Shown piece by piece: positions 34,573-46,914 of a stretch of 64,000 nucleotides of DNA. Source of the DNA: Kwoniella bestiolae CBS 10118 (taxonomy: Eukaryota > Basidiomycota > Tremellomycetes > Tremellales > Cryptococcaceae); NCBI RefSeq assembly GCF_000512585.2, contig NC_089241.1:4730001-4794000 (forward strand). Reading direction: 5' to 3'. The translations under genes and the position numbers were made by a program. The notes below the pieces were generated by a model. The model saw nothing but the letters and a program-made list of their open reading frames with translations, had not been told where the DNA came from and made no database searches. The stretch's first letter is position 1. The number at the start of each line of letters is the position of its first letter.

Positions 34573-37500
34573 TTACTTGGCTCCAGCTCTGGCATAAAGA
34601 GCGCCTGATCTGGCTTTTGTGATCAACTGAATCCAATCTTTGACATCTCTAGCGTTCACGCCGCTGCCAAGTGGTAGGTTATCAGCCGGAAACGTATGAC
34701 CTTCGATATATCGCTATGAGACTTACCGAAGAGCGATGGTGTCTCCACCTCGTCTTGCGTCAATCTTCAAGGTGAAGCTCGCGTCGTCCCTACCATGTCT
34801 GATCTGGACCTCGTGAAGCGGTAAAGGCTAGGAAAACAGAGGACGGGAAATGAGCGTTCATCATTACGCCAGTCATCCTCTTGTAACATACCATTCTGTA
34901 CAGGTCGCTCCCGTCAAGCAGCACGACGATGTCATTGCACAAAATCATGGTCAACTTTCTCCCTGACTTGGATTTGGCTACCTTTCCTTCTTTGAGTAGT
35001 CTTCGAGGTCCCATCAAAGCCGTAGGTGCGGTAAGATCGAGCCGGCTGTGTTGTAGTATCATCAATGTCAGCTCCTAATTCGGGCTTGCAAGGTGGTCAA
35101 GGCGAAGAGGAGTCGATCTATAGTGCGAGAGGCTCGATTGAAAGGACCCGAAGAAGTGGACAGAAGACTGCAGATAGATACGCTGCACTCACCCTTCACC
35201 ACCAATCCACAAGTTCTCACTCAAAGCCTTCAATCTCTCTTCACCTTCAGCTTCCCTCACACTTTCGTTAATCTGCCCAACGATATGTTCCACCATCCTC
35301 AATGCATTTTCTACTCTGGGAAGGTCCGAATTGGTTTCGCCAGATGGATCTAGGATATCGGTATAGTGGATGATCTGTTTGATCAGAAGTGGATATCGGG
35401 TGATACGTTGCACTGTTAGTGAGTAGATCAGGCGGTCAGTCGAACAAGCTGAGGAGTAGGGACGGTGATGCAGTAGATGAATCAGAAGAAGCCAGTTGCA
35501 CTCACTGGGACTGAGAAGGAAATGAGACAGGTCAAGCCCTCTGACCGTGGGGTTGTTCTCTCGAAGGGACTGTGGGACCGCATAAAATGTAAGCAATGAC
35601 CTACAGATTAAGGAGTCCTGTGATCCACTATGAGAACACTTACAGCCAGGTGAGCAGCAAGATCAGGATTACTTTCTCTTGTCGTTTGCAAAAGCTTGAT
35701 CGCGGATGGTTGGTTCACGCAGTACGTCTGAAGAGTTTTGATTGTCAGCAGACATATATCGAAGCAGCTAGGACATCATGTCGAAAGGGGTAGTGGACTC
35801 ACAGTGTAGACATCAGCATTCGCCAGATGCTCCTCCAAGATATCACCAATCCAATCGATATACAGCCTACAGCTCTTTTGTCTATCTTCTAACGAGCTCA
35901 AGAATGAGGTGTTGAATAATAGGATATCTTCGATATTCGCGAAGATGGTTTCTAGTGTTTTCTCCTCGAGTAGTGGAATGAGGGAAGCGTAGAATACCTA
36001 GGTCGACGACAAGGTGGTGAGTTAGTATGTCGTTCAATGGTAAGCGTAAAATGCAGGTCCTAGTAGTTTGAATATTCATGAAGCGTGTAGTAGTGGGGTC
36101 GAAGGAGATAGAAAGCTTGTACTCACCTCGACGATCAGTTGCAGATCCCTTCCATACCCAGCCTCAGTAGCTATAAACTCAAAGATCGCTTCCTGTCTCT
36201 TCCTCTCCCTATCGCTCATCGTACCCAACACACTGGGTTCCACCAAACTACTCCAGGTCTTACCAAACTCGCTGGTGCCTCCGTTCGCAGCGGTGGTCGT
36301 AGCGGGAGTCTCGGGTCTACTGATCATATCGCTGATGATTGGTCCAGAAATGCTAGGATGTTTAGCGTGATGTGGTTGGGCGGTCATTAGCTTATTGAAG
36401 AATCCTGATATCTTGCCGCCTGCTCCAGAGTTACTACCCGTCAGAGACAGGGAAGCTGAAGGTGTAGGTGACTGAGGTTGAGGTGCAGCGTTGATAGAAG
36501 AAGCAGAAACGTTCGGCCCAGTAAGTTGAGGAGTGATACTTTGACTGGTCGTGGCTCTCTGTATCAAGCTCTGACTTCTCGCTCTACCACTCGCACTTGA
36601 ATCTACTCTGAGATTCGGTGGACGTTGTGATTGAGCAAGGAAAGCTTCATATCTAGCATAGGCATCTTGAGGCTCATTGGAAGTTGCAGTTGGACTTGTC
36701 AATGGCGAGTCCGAGGTAGGTATGGCAGGTAGAGATTTGCTTGGTCGTCCAGGTGAAGGTCTCGGTACCGCAGGTGCCTTTCTCCTCTTTTTACCAGGCA
36801 CACCAGGAGGTGGTCTACGTCTCGAAACAGTTTTGCCCACTTGGGATCCAGGTCCAGGTATAGGTGGTGGTTCCCTCTTGATTTGCAATCCCGCAGCTGA
36901 GAGGATCTTCTGTCTCTCCTCTTCTCGTCTCTTCCTGCCAGCTTCCTTCTCTTCGTCCTCCTCGTCTGCCACTTCACCGTCTGATCCTTCGTCATCGGAT
37001 GACCACCATGAGAGCACCGAGTCATCTGATGAGGATGACCCTTCGTCATCATCCGACATGAGCGAGGGAGATCTACCGGTAGACGAAGCCACCGATAACA
37101 TTGACGTGGGTCTGGGTTGATTAACACTAAAGGAGGCGGGTCGAGCAGTGGATTGGGGGTTGTCGTTATTGTGAAGAAGGGGCTCTTCCGGTGGAGTGAT
37201 ATCTAAGATAGGATCAGTTGGTTTCTTTCGTTCTGCTAATGGCGCATCGGCTGAAATGAGTAAGCATCAAATCGTCATATACCAAACCGTAATCAAAGTG
37301 CATGACAGATCATTTCGCAAGTATTTGTTTTCATTTTTCGTATATTCGGGGTATAGAGTGACAGACAAGATAAAAATCAAACACAGCTTCAGCCTGCGTA
37401 CAAAGCCAAATTGATCGTAAACATATGGTATCGTATGAGCGAGGCGGATATGGGTACTAACCTTGGATCTCTAGGTAGCTTGCAGGTACAAGGAAAATGA

Positions 37501-40500
37501 CTCCTGCTTTCTCAGTCTTCCACCAATCTTGATCTGATCGATCTACGATTTCAAGGACGTCGCCTTCCATGAATGGGAGTTGGTCTGCTTCACCGGCAGG
37601 ATAGTCGAAGAGAGCTTTCGCACGGGTGACTACAGCCGGAAAACGATCAGACACCAGAGCTACATGTCAAGGTGATAGTCAAGCGTAGACTTACCGTGCA
37701 TCTCCTCAACGTAATCTTTCGGGAACCATCCCTTACTTCCCTCTTTGACCAAAGTACCATACCACCATGCACTATCTGCGTCTTTGGCTGGATGAGCTTC
37801 AAGAACGACATCCTCTTTGAAGCTAAGGTCGACATCTCTCGTTCCGGCAAATTCGTAAAGCGATCGGACGCGGAAGGCTAACCAACGAATATTAGTCAGT
37901 TGATCATCTCAAGAGGAGCAGCATTTCGAATAGCATGGTGACGGAGGGTTCAAAATGACATCAAGCTGAGAAGAATTCCTACTCACTCTTGGTCATATCA
38001 AATTCGTCCACTCCATCTTCACCGCCGTTCTCCTTCACCTGCTCGTAACCAGTATGATTAGGTTCCTCCTCTTCCTCCCTGGTAGGTGCCAAAGTAGATT
38101 CCTCAGCATGTTGAGCAGCAGGATGAGTCGAATCAGCAGCCAAACCAGCATACCAATCTACACTTTGTCTATTGGCATTTCTACTGGTGAAGTCATCCTC
38201 TTCTCGTTCATCGACTTGAGGCGAGATAGCTCTAGGTTGTTCGTTGATGTGGGATGGAGGAGCGGAATCGCCAATCACTTTGCCTACACCTGGTGGACCT
38301 GATTTATCGACGGTTTGAGCCTTCTTCAGTCGTGCTCCACCTTGAATGGCCGATAGCAACGCTCCTCTGGATTGGCCAGGATCACCTCCACCTAGATTAG
38401 CCAACGCAGCTGAGGGGGCTTTAGGTGCCGGCGGCGCAGCTGGTGCAGCTGGTGCGGTAGATCCGGGTCTTGATGTAGTGGGTGAACCTGATCCACCGGA
38501 TCCAAGGATGTTACCGAATAACGCTTGAGCGAGACCTTGTCTTCCTACTCTAGATGAGAAAGTCTCGTCATCAGAGGAATCATCCGAATCAACTTCCTTC
38601 TCATTGATATCTTCCCATTCTGGTTCACTCGGTGGTGATCGAAAAGCGGTCTTGGAAGGTTGGGCTGAAGGAGCAGGTGGAGCAGGAGGTGCAGGCGGAG
38701 GTGGTGGGGGAGTAGCCGCTGCCTGGGGAGATTTGGCAGCTGGAGAAGCAGTACCAGAAGAGGCGGCTGCGGGAGGTTTGAAGAAAGGATTGAATCCACC
38801 GGCAGCAGGTGCAGCAGGAGATGGAGTGGCACCTGGAGCAGCACCTGGTTTTCTGAATGGGTTATATGAGGTTTCGGACGAGGCAGCAGGTGCAGGTGGT
38901 GCGGGTGGAGGAGGGGGTGGTGCTGGTGGGGCTGATTCAGTAACCGGTGTAGAGACAGCAGGACTTGGTGCTTTGCTTCTGTTCTGTCTAGCCGCGAGCA
39001 GAGCTTCTTCTTGTTTGCGTTCTTCCTCCTCTTCTCGTTGAAGCTGCTCCAATCTAGCCCTTCTATCAGCTCTAGCTTTGGCAGCGGCCTCTTCCTTCTG
39101 TCTCAATTCTGCTTCTTCGGGGTCTTCCTCGGGAGGAGCGACAATCTTGGGAGCAGCTGGAGGGGCGGGCGGTGCGGCAGGGGTAGAAGCATGTCTAGAG
39201 GTAGGAGGAGGTGGTGCGACCTTGGCTCGAGGTGGAGGAGCAGCGGGTTTCTTCATCGCCGACTTTAGAGGTGCAGAGGGTGAGGGTGGAGCAGGTGGAG
39301 CAGAAGTCTTGGGTTTCTCTTCTTCGGCTGAACCACCAGCTTCTGCCAATCTTTTGCGTCTAGCTTCATCACGAGCAGCTTGTTCAGCCTCAGCTTGTTT
39401 GGATTTCTCCTCAGCTTCCTTCTTCTCCTTTTCCAACCTATCTTGCACGCTGGTGTCGACCGATTCTTCAGCAGGGGCAGATTCTACACCTAGAGCACGG
39501 AGTCGGTCGTTGATTCGCTTTTGCGCTTGTTCTCTAATATAAGCCTTTCGTTCTTCCGGAGTCATATTCTTGGTAGAAGGGGCAGCAGCTTTAGCAGGTG
39601 GAGCAGGAGGGGGAGGAGCAGATGCAGCAGCGGCGACAGAAGCAGGAGGTGGGGCCGGAGGAGGGGATCGAGTTGAAGGTGGTGATCTGGGTCTTTCGTA
39701 TGATCCTCTTCGATCACGATCGTATCTATCGTAATCTCTATCCCTATCTCGACTATCTCTTCTATCCCGATCATATCGATCTCTGTCATCGTATCTATCC
39801 CTTTCCCTGCTTCTATCTCTATCGAAGGTACCTCGGTATCTATCATAGTCATCATTCCTATCTCTATCTCTATCTCGGTTGTCATATCTACCATGAGTCT
39901 GGTTCCTCTCATCCCTTCTTCTGACACCGGCTCTCTCCTCCATAGCCTTCTCTTCTTGCCTTCTCTCCTGTCTCCTTTCGAGTTCGGGTAATTTTTCGTG
40001 CATCAAGAAGAGCAATTCTCTTTCAAGCTTTCTTCTCTCTTCATCTTTCTCAGCAGTACGTCTACCTTTGGAAGTGTACTCTATATCCTCCTGGATCCTC
40101 TTAACTCTGTAATGAAGGGTTGCGACTTCTTCCTCCAAATCTTCATCTTCGGAACTCTTCTCAGCTGATTTCTCCAAAAGCGTAGATGTGTTCTGGAGTT
40201 GACGTCTGATATCCTTGAGCTCAGCATCAGGATCCTCTCCGGCATATCTGACTGATTTCCTATCGAGATGCCTGGAAGATGGTTTGTAGGTGGATGGTCG
40301 TTCATCAGAGTGCTTGTACATGAGAGCATCTTTGGATGCACCGGTAGGGGCAGGACTGTTGCCTCCGTAACCGGGTGAAGAAGCGTTTGACCGGCTGGAA
40401 GCTTCGTGTTTGAGGAGATCTTTCATGAAATTGACGGTGGTGTCGATGTCTCTCATGGAAGCGGGTACGAGTTCTTCGGGAAGGACGTCTGGGATGGTGT

Positions 40501-41604
40501 TACCGTTGAGCGCTGGTGAGGTGATGAATCAATATCGATATCAGTTATTCATACTAGAAGATCACAGATAGACACCAAAATCACCTCGGTAGATCAAGCC
40601 CATAGCGACGTGGAACTCGGGGAGGTTGAGTTTACCTCTGTTATCCTTATCGGAAAGGTTCCTAACGACGACGAACGGTATATCAGCACCACATATGCTT
40701 ATATATACCTCAAGCAGTGATAGAGACTTATAGAGAGACTGCACATACCAGATCTTCATTAGGTTCTCTTGATCCAACCCACTTTGACCAAACACCTCCC
40801 TCGCCATCTCACCGGAAATAAAACCATCACCTTTTGTATCCCATGCTCTGAAGATCTGATCGTAATCCTTCTTTTCTTGTCTTGACAAAGTCCATGGTAC
40901 TTTTGGTGTGTTGACGGATGGGTTCTGTAAGAGAGATTGGAAGGATTGGGTGAGTGGTTGTTGGGATTGAGGTTGATTGAATTGAGGCATCCCCGATGGA
41001 GCGAATGGCTGGTGAGGTGTAGGATGTTAGCGAGCTACCACAAGGATGCACAGGTAGAGTAAGTTGATAACGGCAGGACACCCACCTGACTGATGTTCGA
41101 TGGCATAAAGCTCTGCATCATCTGTTGTAATCGCGGATCATGAGGCATACCAGTTGCTTGAGGTTGTAATCTACCCATCCCCATACCCATTCCAGTAGGT
41201 TGTGACATCAACCCGGTAGGCTGTGACATGAGACCAGAAGGTTGATACCCCGTCTGTTGGGGCATCAGTCCACTGGCCCCACCACCTGGATAGCCAGTCA
41301 TCTGAGGAGTGAGGTTGTTGGATCGGAATGAGGAGTTGGATGAAGGAAGTGGTGGTGGTTGGTTGAGGAATGAGTAGTTATTGTTGGAATTGCCCATCAT
41401 ACCTGTTCTCTGCGGTTGGAATCCAGTCTGCATAGGTTGAAGCTGCTGTTGCTGCTGCTGTGGCTGACCTGGATAACCCGTAGGTTGGGTGTTGAGGAAA
41501 GATGGGTTTGCATTGTTACCAAACCCACTTTGTGCACCGGTCTGTTGAGGTTGTTGGAATGAAGGGTAGGAGAATTGCTGTTGCTGCCATTGATTTGGCT
41601 GCAT
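34573..41604 (-). CDS. CIN1: Intersectin/Pan1-like endocytic scaffold with RhoGEF module
   Basis: Large scaffold of about 2,000 residues linking endocytosis to actin and Rho/Cdc42 signalling, homologous to Cryptococcus Cin1. The start at 41604 (MQPNQWQQQQ) begins a Gln-rich region with repeated LxxQxTG motifs such as LMPQQTG, LMSQPTG and LQPQATG, known in yeast Pan1 as Prk1 phosphorylation sites. An EH domain follows (YDQIFRAWDTKGDGFISG with an EF-hand loop; NLSDKDNRGKLNLPEF). Then come coiled-coil segments, an Arg/Asp-rich block, long proline-rich stretches, a WH2-type motif (LLSAIQGGARLKKAQT), and two SH3 domains (VRSLYEFAGTRDVDLSF and AKALFDYPAGEADQLPF). A Ser/acidic linker leads to a DH domain (MQRITRYPLLIKQIIHYTD) and a PH domain ending DVKDWIQLITKARSG. 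The stop is TAA 34573-34575. No C2 domain is seen. Confidence 0.92.
39680..39905 (-). repeat. Arg-Asp-rich coding low-complexity block in CIN1
   Basis: Codes alternating basic and acidic residues (RDRDRDRNDDYDRY, then many DR and DRD units) within CIN1 between the coiled coil and the proline-rich region. The DNA is a degenerate TATCGATC/TCTATC-type repeat. Confidence 0.7.
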
Positions 41605-41951
41605 GTTGTTTGCGTGTTATTATTACAAGGGAGAATAGTAGGGAATACAACGTAGCTGTGGTCTTGGGATGAGGATGATAAGAGGAGATATGAAGATGAT
41701 AATGAGAATAACAATGATGATATATATAGAGGATGATGATGATGATGACACTGCACTGTGCTGTATTACTCAGTAGTATTACCCTGAATGATAGCACTAT
41801 GAGATGATACCACCGAGAGTGTGGCACATGGCGTACAACCGCAATGACGTAGCATCCACAAAGTAAACATATACTGAAACGATGCTATGCATAGAGAGTA
41901 GTTGTAGGTAGATAGGACATGATAGCAGCACTAGTATATACTGTACACAAC
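41605..41951. other. Intergenic between CIN1 and PPT1
   Basis: About 350 bases, the CIN1 promoter and PPT1 3' end, A/T-rich with a trinucleotide repeat. No gene seen. Confidence 0.5.
41732..41749. repeat. GAT trinucleotide microsatellite
   Basis: Five to six GAT units in the CIN1 5' region. Confidence 0.85.
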
Positions 41952-44623
41952 TTAGAACCCTCCAAAGTTGAACCCAGAACTGTACGCCATGGGTTTGACA
42001 TCGGGATGAGGGACAGCGTCGAATTGGTGATATGACAATGTACCATTCGATTGCATCCGTATGTATGCGGCCTAAGTAGTGAGATAGTAAATGTGAGCAC
42101 GGGAAATGGCCATCACCACATCTATGTAATAAGAAGAGAACGCCTACACACCTTGTTACCGGTCGAATCACAATAGTTGGGACAACTGAACACGGTTATA
42201 CACAAACCATCATGTTCGATAGCATACCCATCCGCTCTCACTTCATGTGAACGGATAACAGCCGTGATCTCGTTCAATTCACACCATCGCTTGGTCACAT
42301 CCGGACCGAATCCTAGTCCTACACCTCTCTTCGATGGTCCACGGCCATTGGGCTCTTGTGGGTCGGTCCATAGCATCTGAGGGAAAGAACACCTTAATCA
42401 GCCATGGTCTGCTATACGATAAGAAAGTGGTACATAATGACAATCCTATTATGAATATCTCATGAAAGACCCAACTCACCTCGCACATTATACCCTCTTG
42501 ACCAGGTTGTCTACCGAACCTATCTATCTTTCTAACTTCATCTAACGTCACACCGTCTTTACTGACTGGTGGACCACCATGACAAACGAAGAATCTCCTT
42601 TTACCTTCTGATAAGATGGCAGGTTGAGATCCCTCGGATTTAGGTGATGCAGGAGGTTGGGTCGCAGAAACGAGAACGGCGAGGGGTACTATGAGTTGAT
42701 TGATCTCAGCTCTGGCTAGTTTCTTTCGGATAGCGAAACTCACAAGAGGTAAAGACATCCGCAAACAGCTTGAAGGTCATCTCTCCTAATTTGGCTTTAC
42801 ATTCACCTTCGAAACCGTATACCTTGTTCATATCTATACATCGACCCGAAAGATCAGCTTTGGACACGTACTCAAAAGCGATTGTATGTCCAGCTCACCA
42901 TTTGTCTCATGATTGCCTCGATTTATGAACACATATTCTGGGTACAACCACTTGTAGGCGAACACTGTGAGGGCAACTTCGACCGACCAAGATCCTCGAT
43001 CAACCAGATCACCTAGAGATTGCGTGTCAGCTGTAGCTTTCCGGATTGCGTAAAGAAGAAGCTGACTCACCATTGAAGATCATATAATGCGATTCGCTGG
43101 GATGAGTGGTCATGGAAAGTAGATTATGCACATCGAAGAATTGACCGTGGGCTGTCGAACGGCATCAGCTCTATTGAGTATACCTGCAAGATGGAAGGCG
43201 ATTGGACTTACTATCTCCAATGATATCACAAGTCACCCCCTCGGGTACATTGATCTCCACCAACGTGCTCTCCTTCTCTATCACACCCTTACATCCCAAT
43301 ATGATCTCCCAAGCGATCCTCTTGGGTACTTTTCCACCATTCTTGAAAGACTCGATCATCCCTTGAACGAATTCTTTTGTAGGTTTATATCGTCCATTTG
43401 GATCTTGCGGTATAATGGGTAAGGGGAAATCAGGTTTGGCAGTGTTGACATCCAGAGCACATGCTCCGGAAGAAATGAGGGATAAACATTTGGAAGAGGC
43501 AGTCTCTGTCTCGCCGACTGATATTGCCTATGTACATTCAACTATCAGCGACCCGTTCCCTGTCCCAATTGAGATCACACGACCACGATGATGTCCAAGG
43601 AGATATCCTCAACCTTGAATGGCCAGATCGAAAGAAGCAGATTACTCACCTTTTCAAACTCAATCTTCCTGATCAGCTTGACCGTCAGCTGCAGTTGCTC
43701 CCTTGCAGCTTTGTTATTTGGATCAGTTGATATGGCTTTCTTGAAGTCTGGCACGGCGTCTGTAGGTCTGAGAATGGCGAGGTACGATTGACCACGTCGG
43801 AAATACGCTTTGGAGTAATTGTGGTTGATCTCGATCGCCTTGGCTAGTAGTGAGGAGAGGAGAATATCAGTAAACAGTTCTCGATGGTTTCACAAGCACA
43901 TGAAAAGGAGTGATAGGATCGACAATGATCATTGACAGAGAACAGAGAGTGAGTGGAGAAAGACAGAAACGAAGCTACCCCTAGCTCAGCAAAGGAGAAG
44001 GGGATAGTGAGGGACATTGATGAAAGAAGGCTAACTCACTCGCATCAGCAATAGCAGCACCATGTTCCTCCATCTTTGCTTTACTCATTGCCCTGTTATT
44101 CCAAAAGGTACTATCCTTGGGGTTGAGCGCTATTGCTTTGGTGTAGAGATCGATCGATTTGTTGAAGTCCTTGGCTATATAATGAAGTACGAAGAGTCAG
44201 CACAAGCACACGAACAGGTCACGGCAATGCTTTCATTGTTCAGATGCAGATATTGTTCTAGTGAGAAGGGTTTATGGCACTCACCTCCAAAAGCTTTATT
44301 GGCTTCAGCCTTGAACTCCAAAGCTTTCTGCTTGTCTTCCTCTGTGACGATCTTGTCATCGTCTACCTCTGGTTCCAACTCCCCATCGGAGGACACTACA
44401 TGGCACGATCGGTTCAGCTAAGAACATGTTTTGTCAGAGGATGGTTTTACTCACATGACAAACCAGCCAGTGAAGTAGCTGATAGTACAGGCGAAGGAAA
44501 GGGAGTTATATCATCGTTCAACGAGGAAGCGGAGGAAGATGACGAAGCGACGCTTGACTCTACACCCGTTATAATCTCTGACAGGTTGTTATGCAGCTCT
44601 GCATGCTCCTTCGGGTTCGACAT
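41952..44623 (-). CDS. PPT1: Serine/threonine protein phosphatase 5 (TPR-PPP)
   Basis: Phosphatase that works with Hsp90. The start at 44623 (MSNPKEHAELHN) is followed by a Ser-rich lead, then three TPR repeats: ALEFKAEANKAFGG, DLYTKAIALNPKD, and KAIEINHNYSKAYFRRGQ with AVPDFKKAISTDPNN. The catalytic domain has the PPP signatures GDTHGQFFD, GDLVDRGSWSVE and NRGNHET, then DMNKVYGFEGECK, IRSHEVRADGY and VFSCPNYCDSTGNK, ending VPHPDVKPMAYSS and FNFGGF (TAA 41952-41954). The order and length are those of PP5. Between LPLA and HGG it has an insert of about 20 extra residues (Ser/Pro-rich) compared with the human enzyme, and the box reads HGGPPVSKDGVTL instead of HGGLFSEDGVTL. Confidence 0.94.
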
Positions 44624-45606
44624 CTTGGGTGATGAGAGGGTACTATGTGAATGCGAAAGTGTTGAAGAGTGAAGAAGAAGGAGGTCGAGTAAGAGAAAGG
44701 AAAAGAAAGGAAAGAGCGATAGAGATGAAGGATGGGTTTCAACTTTTTTCAACGACGATCATAACCGGATCGGAATATCAGTTACAGTGGGATCCATAGT
44801 ACTGTAACAATCACTTTGTATTACACATTCTCATCCATCTTCCACCTTTGCTCGTATGCATAACGGTAATTAGCTGAGCACCAGAGTATGCATATACCCC
44901 AGCACAAGTGATCAGCTCGATGAGCAGTGTACAAAGGGGAGAAAAGGGCTAAGTAAACAGTAAACAGGTCTTCTAGTTGGTGTAAGGTATCTCGAATTTG
45001 GGTTCACAGACAGTGTCGTCTTATGACATCGATTCATGTGTGACACCTACAAACGCTACAAGTGATATGCTATATATATGGTCGAAGTCATGGATAGGCA
45101 TGTATGTACGTGGACTGACCAGCGAGCACTTCGCGAGGTGAACTGCAGTGACCACTTTATATACTAGCTAATCTAATGATCGTCTAATTCGTATCTGACT
45201 TCGTGGTATGGCTTCTCTCGAGGGACCCATTGGATACTCAAGGGTAGAACCCGAGGAGGACAATGAATATCCCACCCGACACATGCGAATGGGACATTGT
45301 AGTCCTTGTGGTATTTCCCACACTCGTCGCAGTGTCAAGAGATGTCACGGATGTGGGAGATTAGGGGAATAGAGTGGGTCGAGTCTGGAAATGATGATAA
45401 AAGGTGGTCAGCATGAACAGCAATTGAGATAATACCCAGTACCAGGAAGCAGATGACGATCAGGATCCGGTGTATCAATTCAAAGGTGAGGAGGGGAACA
45501 GGAAGACGCTGGCTTTGTTGGCTTGTTGGAGGTGTGGGATGTGGGATGTGGAGTGATTCGATAGCTCTGGACAGTTCGGGAAACAAGAGATACACTAGAA
45601 CACCAT
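44624..45606. other. Intergenic, PPT1 promoter and F-box gene 3' end
   Basis: About 980 bases. A possible extra last exon of the upstream F-box-like gene (DSTHSIPLISHIRDIS, stop near 45335) could be reached from a GTGCGT donor at about 45620; I could not decide. Otherwise only TA-rich sequence (tatatatatggtc near 45072). Confidence 0.4.
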
Positions 45607-46914
45607 TTACGCACCATGACAGATCTCGCATTCTCCCTCAGACATATATCCAATAGCCCTCAGAACATCATCCACCAGTTCCCTATCAAATCCCTCTCTC
45701 AACGGTAAATCTTGTGGTAATCCAACTCTAACAGCATTCTTGATCAGATCTGATACCTCATCATGACCTACACCAGACTCATCGTCATCATCTCTAAACA
45801 TTTTCGTGAGGATATGGCCCTCGACATTGATGAAATTCCATCTTGTGTTTGCGATTATCTCTGAGGCGTTGGTTATACCTGATGGGAATAGGTTTTTGAT
45901 CAATTTACCAATCTGCCATGCTCTGTAAGACCACTGAATGCCTGGGAGGTAGACCGATCTAACACCTGGTGGATGTACGATAGGTCGGGACTCTGAGCCA
46001 GTGATGTGGGATGCGAAGTGATAATTGTTGGTCACATTGGGCAAGGAAGGTAACACCTGATGAACGATATTGTGCACGTTGAACTCTTTCAGACTATCCT
46101 TCCATAAACCGTCCTGCTGAAGTTTGTGGATACGTGAGATGAATTGGTATTGACCTGATACAGTGAGATCACGATGCTGCTCCCAATGTTCGGACAAGAC
46201 GATTGGGAATGAGATACACAGCTTCATGGGTTGACAGGTTGATACCAGACTTTCTAAGAACAGGGGATTCCGAGGTCGGTCGTATGTAGGTGGAGACCAT
46301 GAGCGTATCTCATCGATTGCGGTGGGTCGTATCTGGACAGAGGAGAGGTTGGGGAATACCAAAGATGACAGAGAGTTGATGCAGTTGGTGAAGCACTCGG
46401 AGACGTGATCAGACGGTAAGGAATGGATGATCAGATGTCGAACGTGTCGAAACGATGACAGGCGTCGGATGGTAGATTTTGAAGGGGTGAACAGAGCTTC
46501 ATCTTGCTGTGAGTCCGAGTATTCCTCTTCAGACTCAACATGAGTGATGAGAGTAAGGGAGAGGAGGTAATCCGACTTGACCTTCTTGACGTGGAGTGTG
46601 TTGTAGAGTATTGGTGTGACAGCGAGATATACCTCTTTCGAGCATCTGTGTATGCTGGCTACAGTTCCTAGGTAGTCATCACTGACGAGATGAGAGGAGA
46701 TACGTCGGATGATATCGACTGGCAAGGGATCATGGGATATACGAGATGGAAAGCTGAATATCTTCTGACGATGTTGATGCTGAATCGACAGAGAAGTGAG
46801 ATCAGAAATGACTGGTATAGCTATAGGCATCTCGTCTAGGTCTGTATGTAGCGATGTCAAAGAAGGCAGAGAGGGACTGTGGTGATCCCCAACACCTCCT
46901 CCCCATGCTGACAT
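45607..46914 (-). CDS. F-box-like hypothetical protein, intronless
   Basis: A 435-residue open frame. Residues about 60-105 look like an F-box (DPLPVDIIRRISSHLVSDDYLGTVASI... then YLAVTPILYNTLHV), the usual adaptor to SCF ubiquitin ligase. The rest is a leucine-rich repeat-like alpha/beta region (LVFPNLSSVQIRP, MKLCISFPIVLS, SLKEFNVHNI) without clean repeats. It ends CEICHGA. Unlike its neighbours it has no intron; an alternative C-terminus by splicing is possible (see the preceding intergenic entry). It stands head to head with another intronless F-box-like gene. The target is unknown. Confidence 0.7.
   Translation of the reverse strand: MSAWGGGVGDHHSPSLPSLTSLHTDLDEMPIAIPVISDLTSLSIQHQHRQKIFSFPSRISHDPLPVDIIRRISSHLVSDDYLGTVASIHRCSKEVYLAVTPILYNTLHVKKVKSDYLLSLTLITHVESEEEYSDSQQDEALFTPSKSTIRRLSSFRHVRHLIIHSLPSDHVSECFTNCINSLSSLVFPNLSSVQIRPTAIDEIRSWSPPTYDRPRNPLFLESLVSTCQPMKLCISFPIVLSEHWEQHRDLTVSGQYQFISRIHKLQQDGLWKDSLKEFNVHNIVHQVLPSLPNVTNNYHFASHITGSESRPIVHPPGVRSVYLPGIQWSYRAWQIGKLIKNLFPSGITNASEIIANTRWNFINVEGHILTKMFRDDDDESGVGHDEVSDLIKNAVRVGLPQDLPLREGFDRELVDDVLRAIGYMSEGECEICHGA

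Noticed and set aside
36677..37120. 147-codon plus-strand frame inside CIN1
   Set aside because: Antisense to the proline/serine-rich linker; no family features.
38604..39041. Gly/Ala-rich 145-codon plus-strand frame inside CIN1
   Set aside because: It is the mirror of the proline/alanine-rich coding of CIN1; composition explains the lack of stops.
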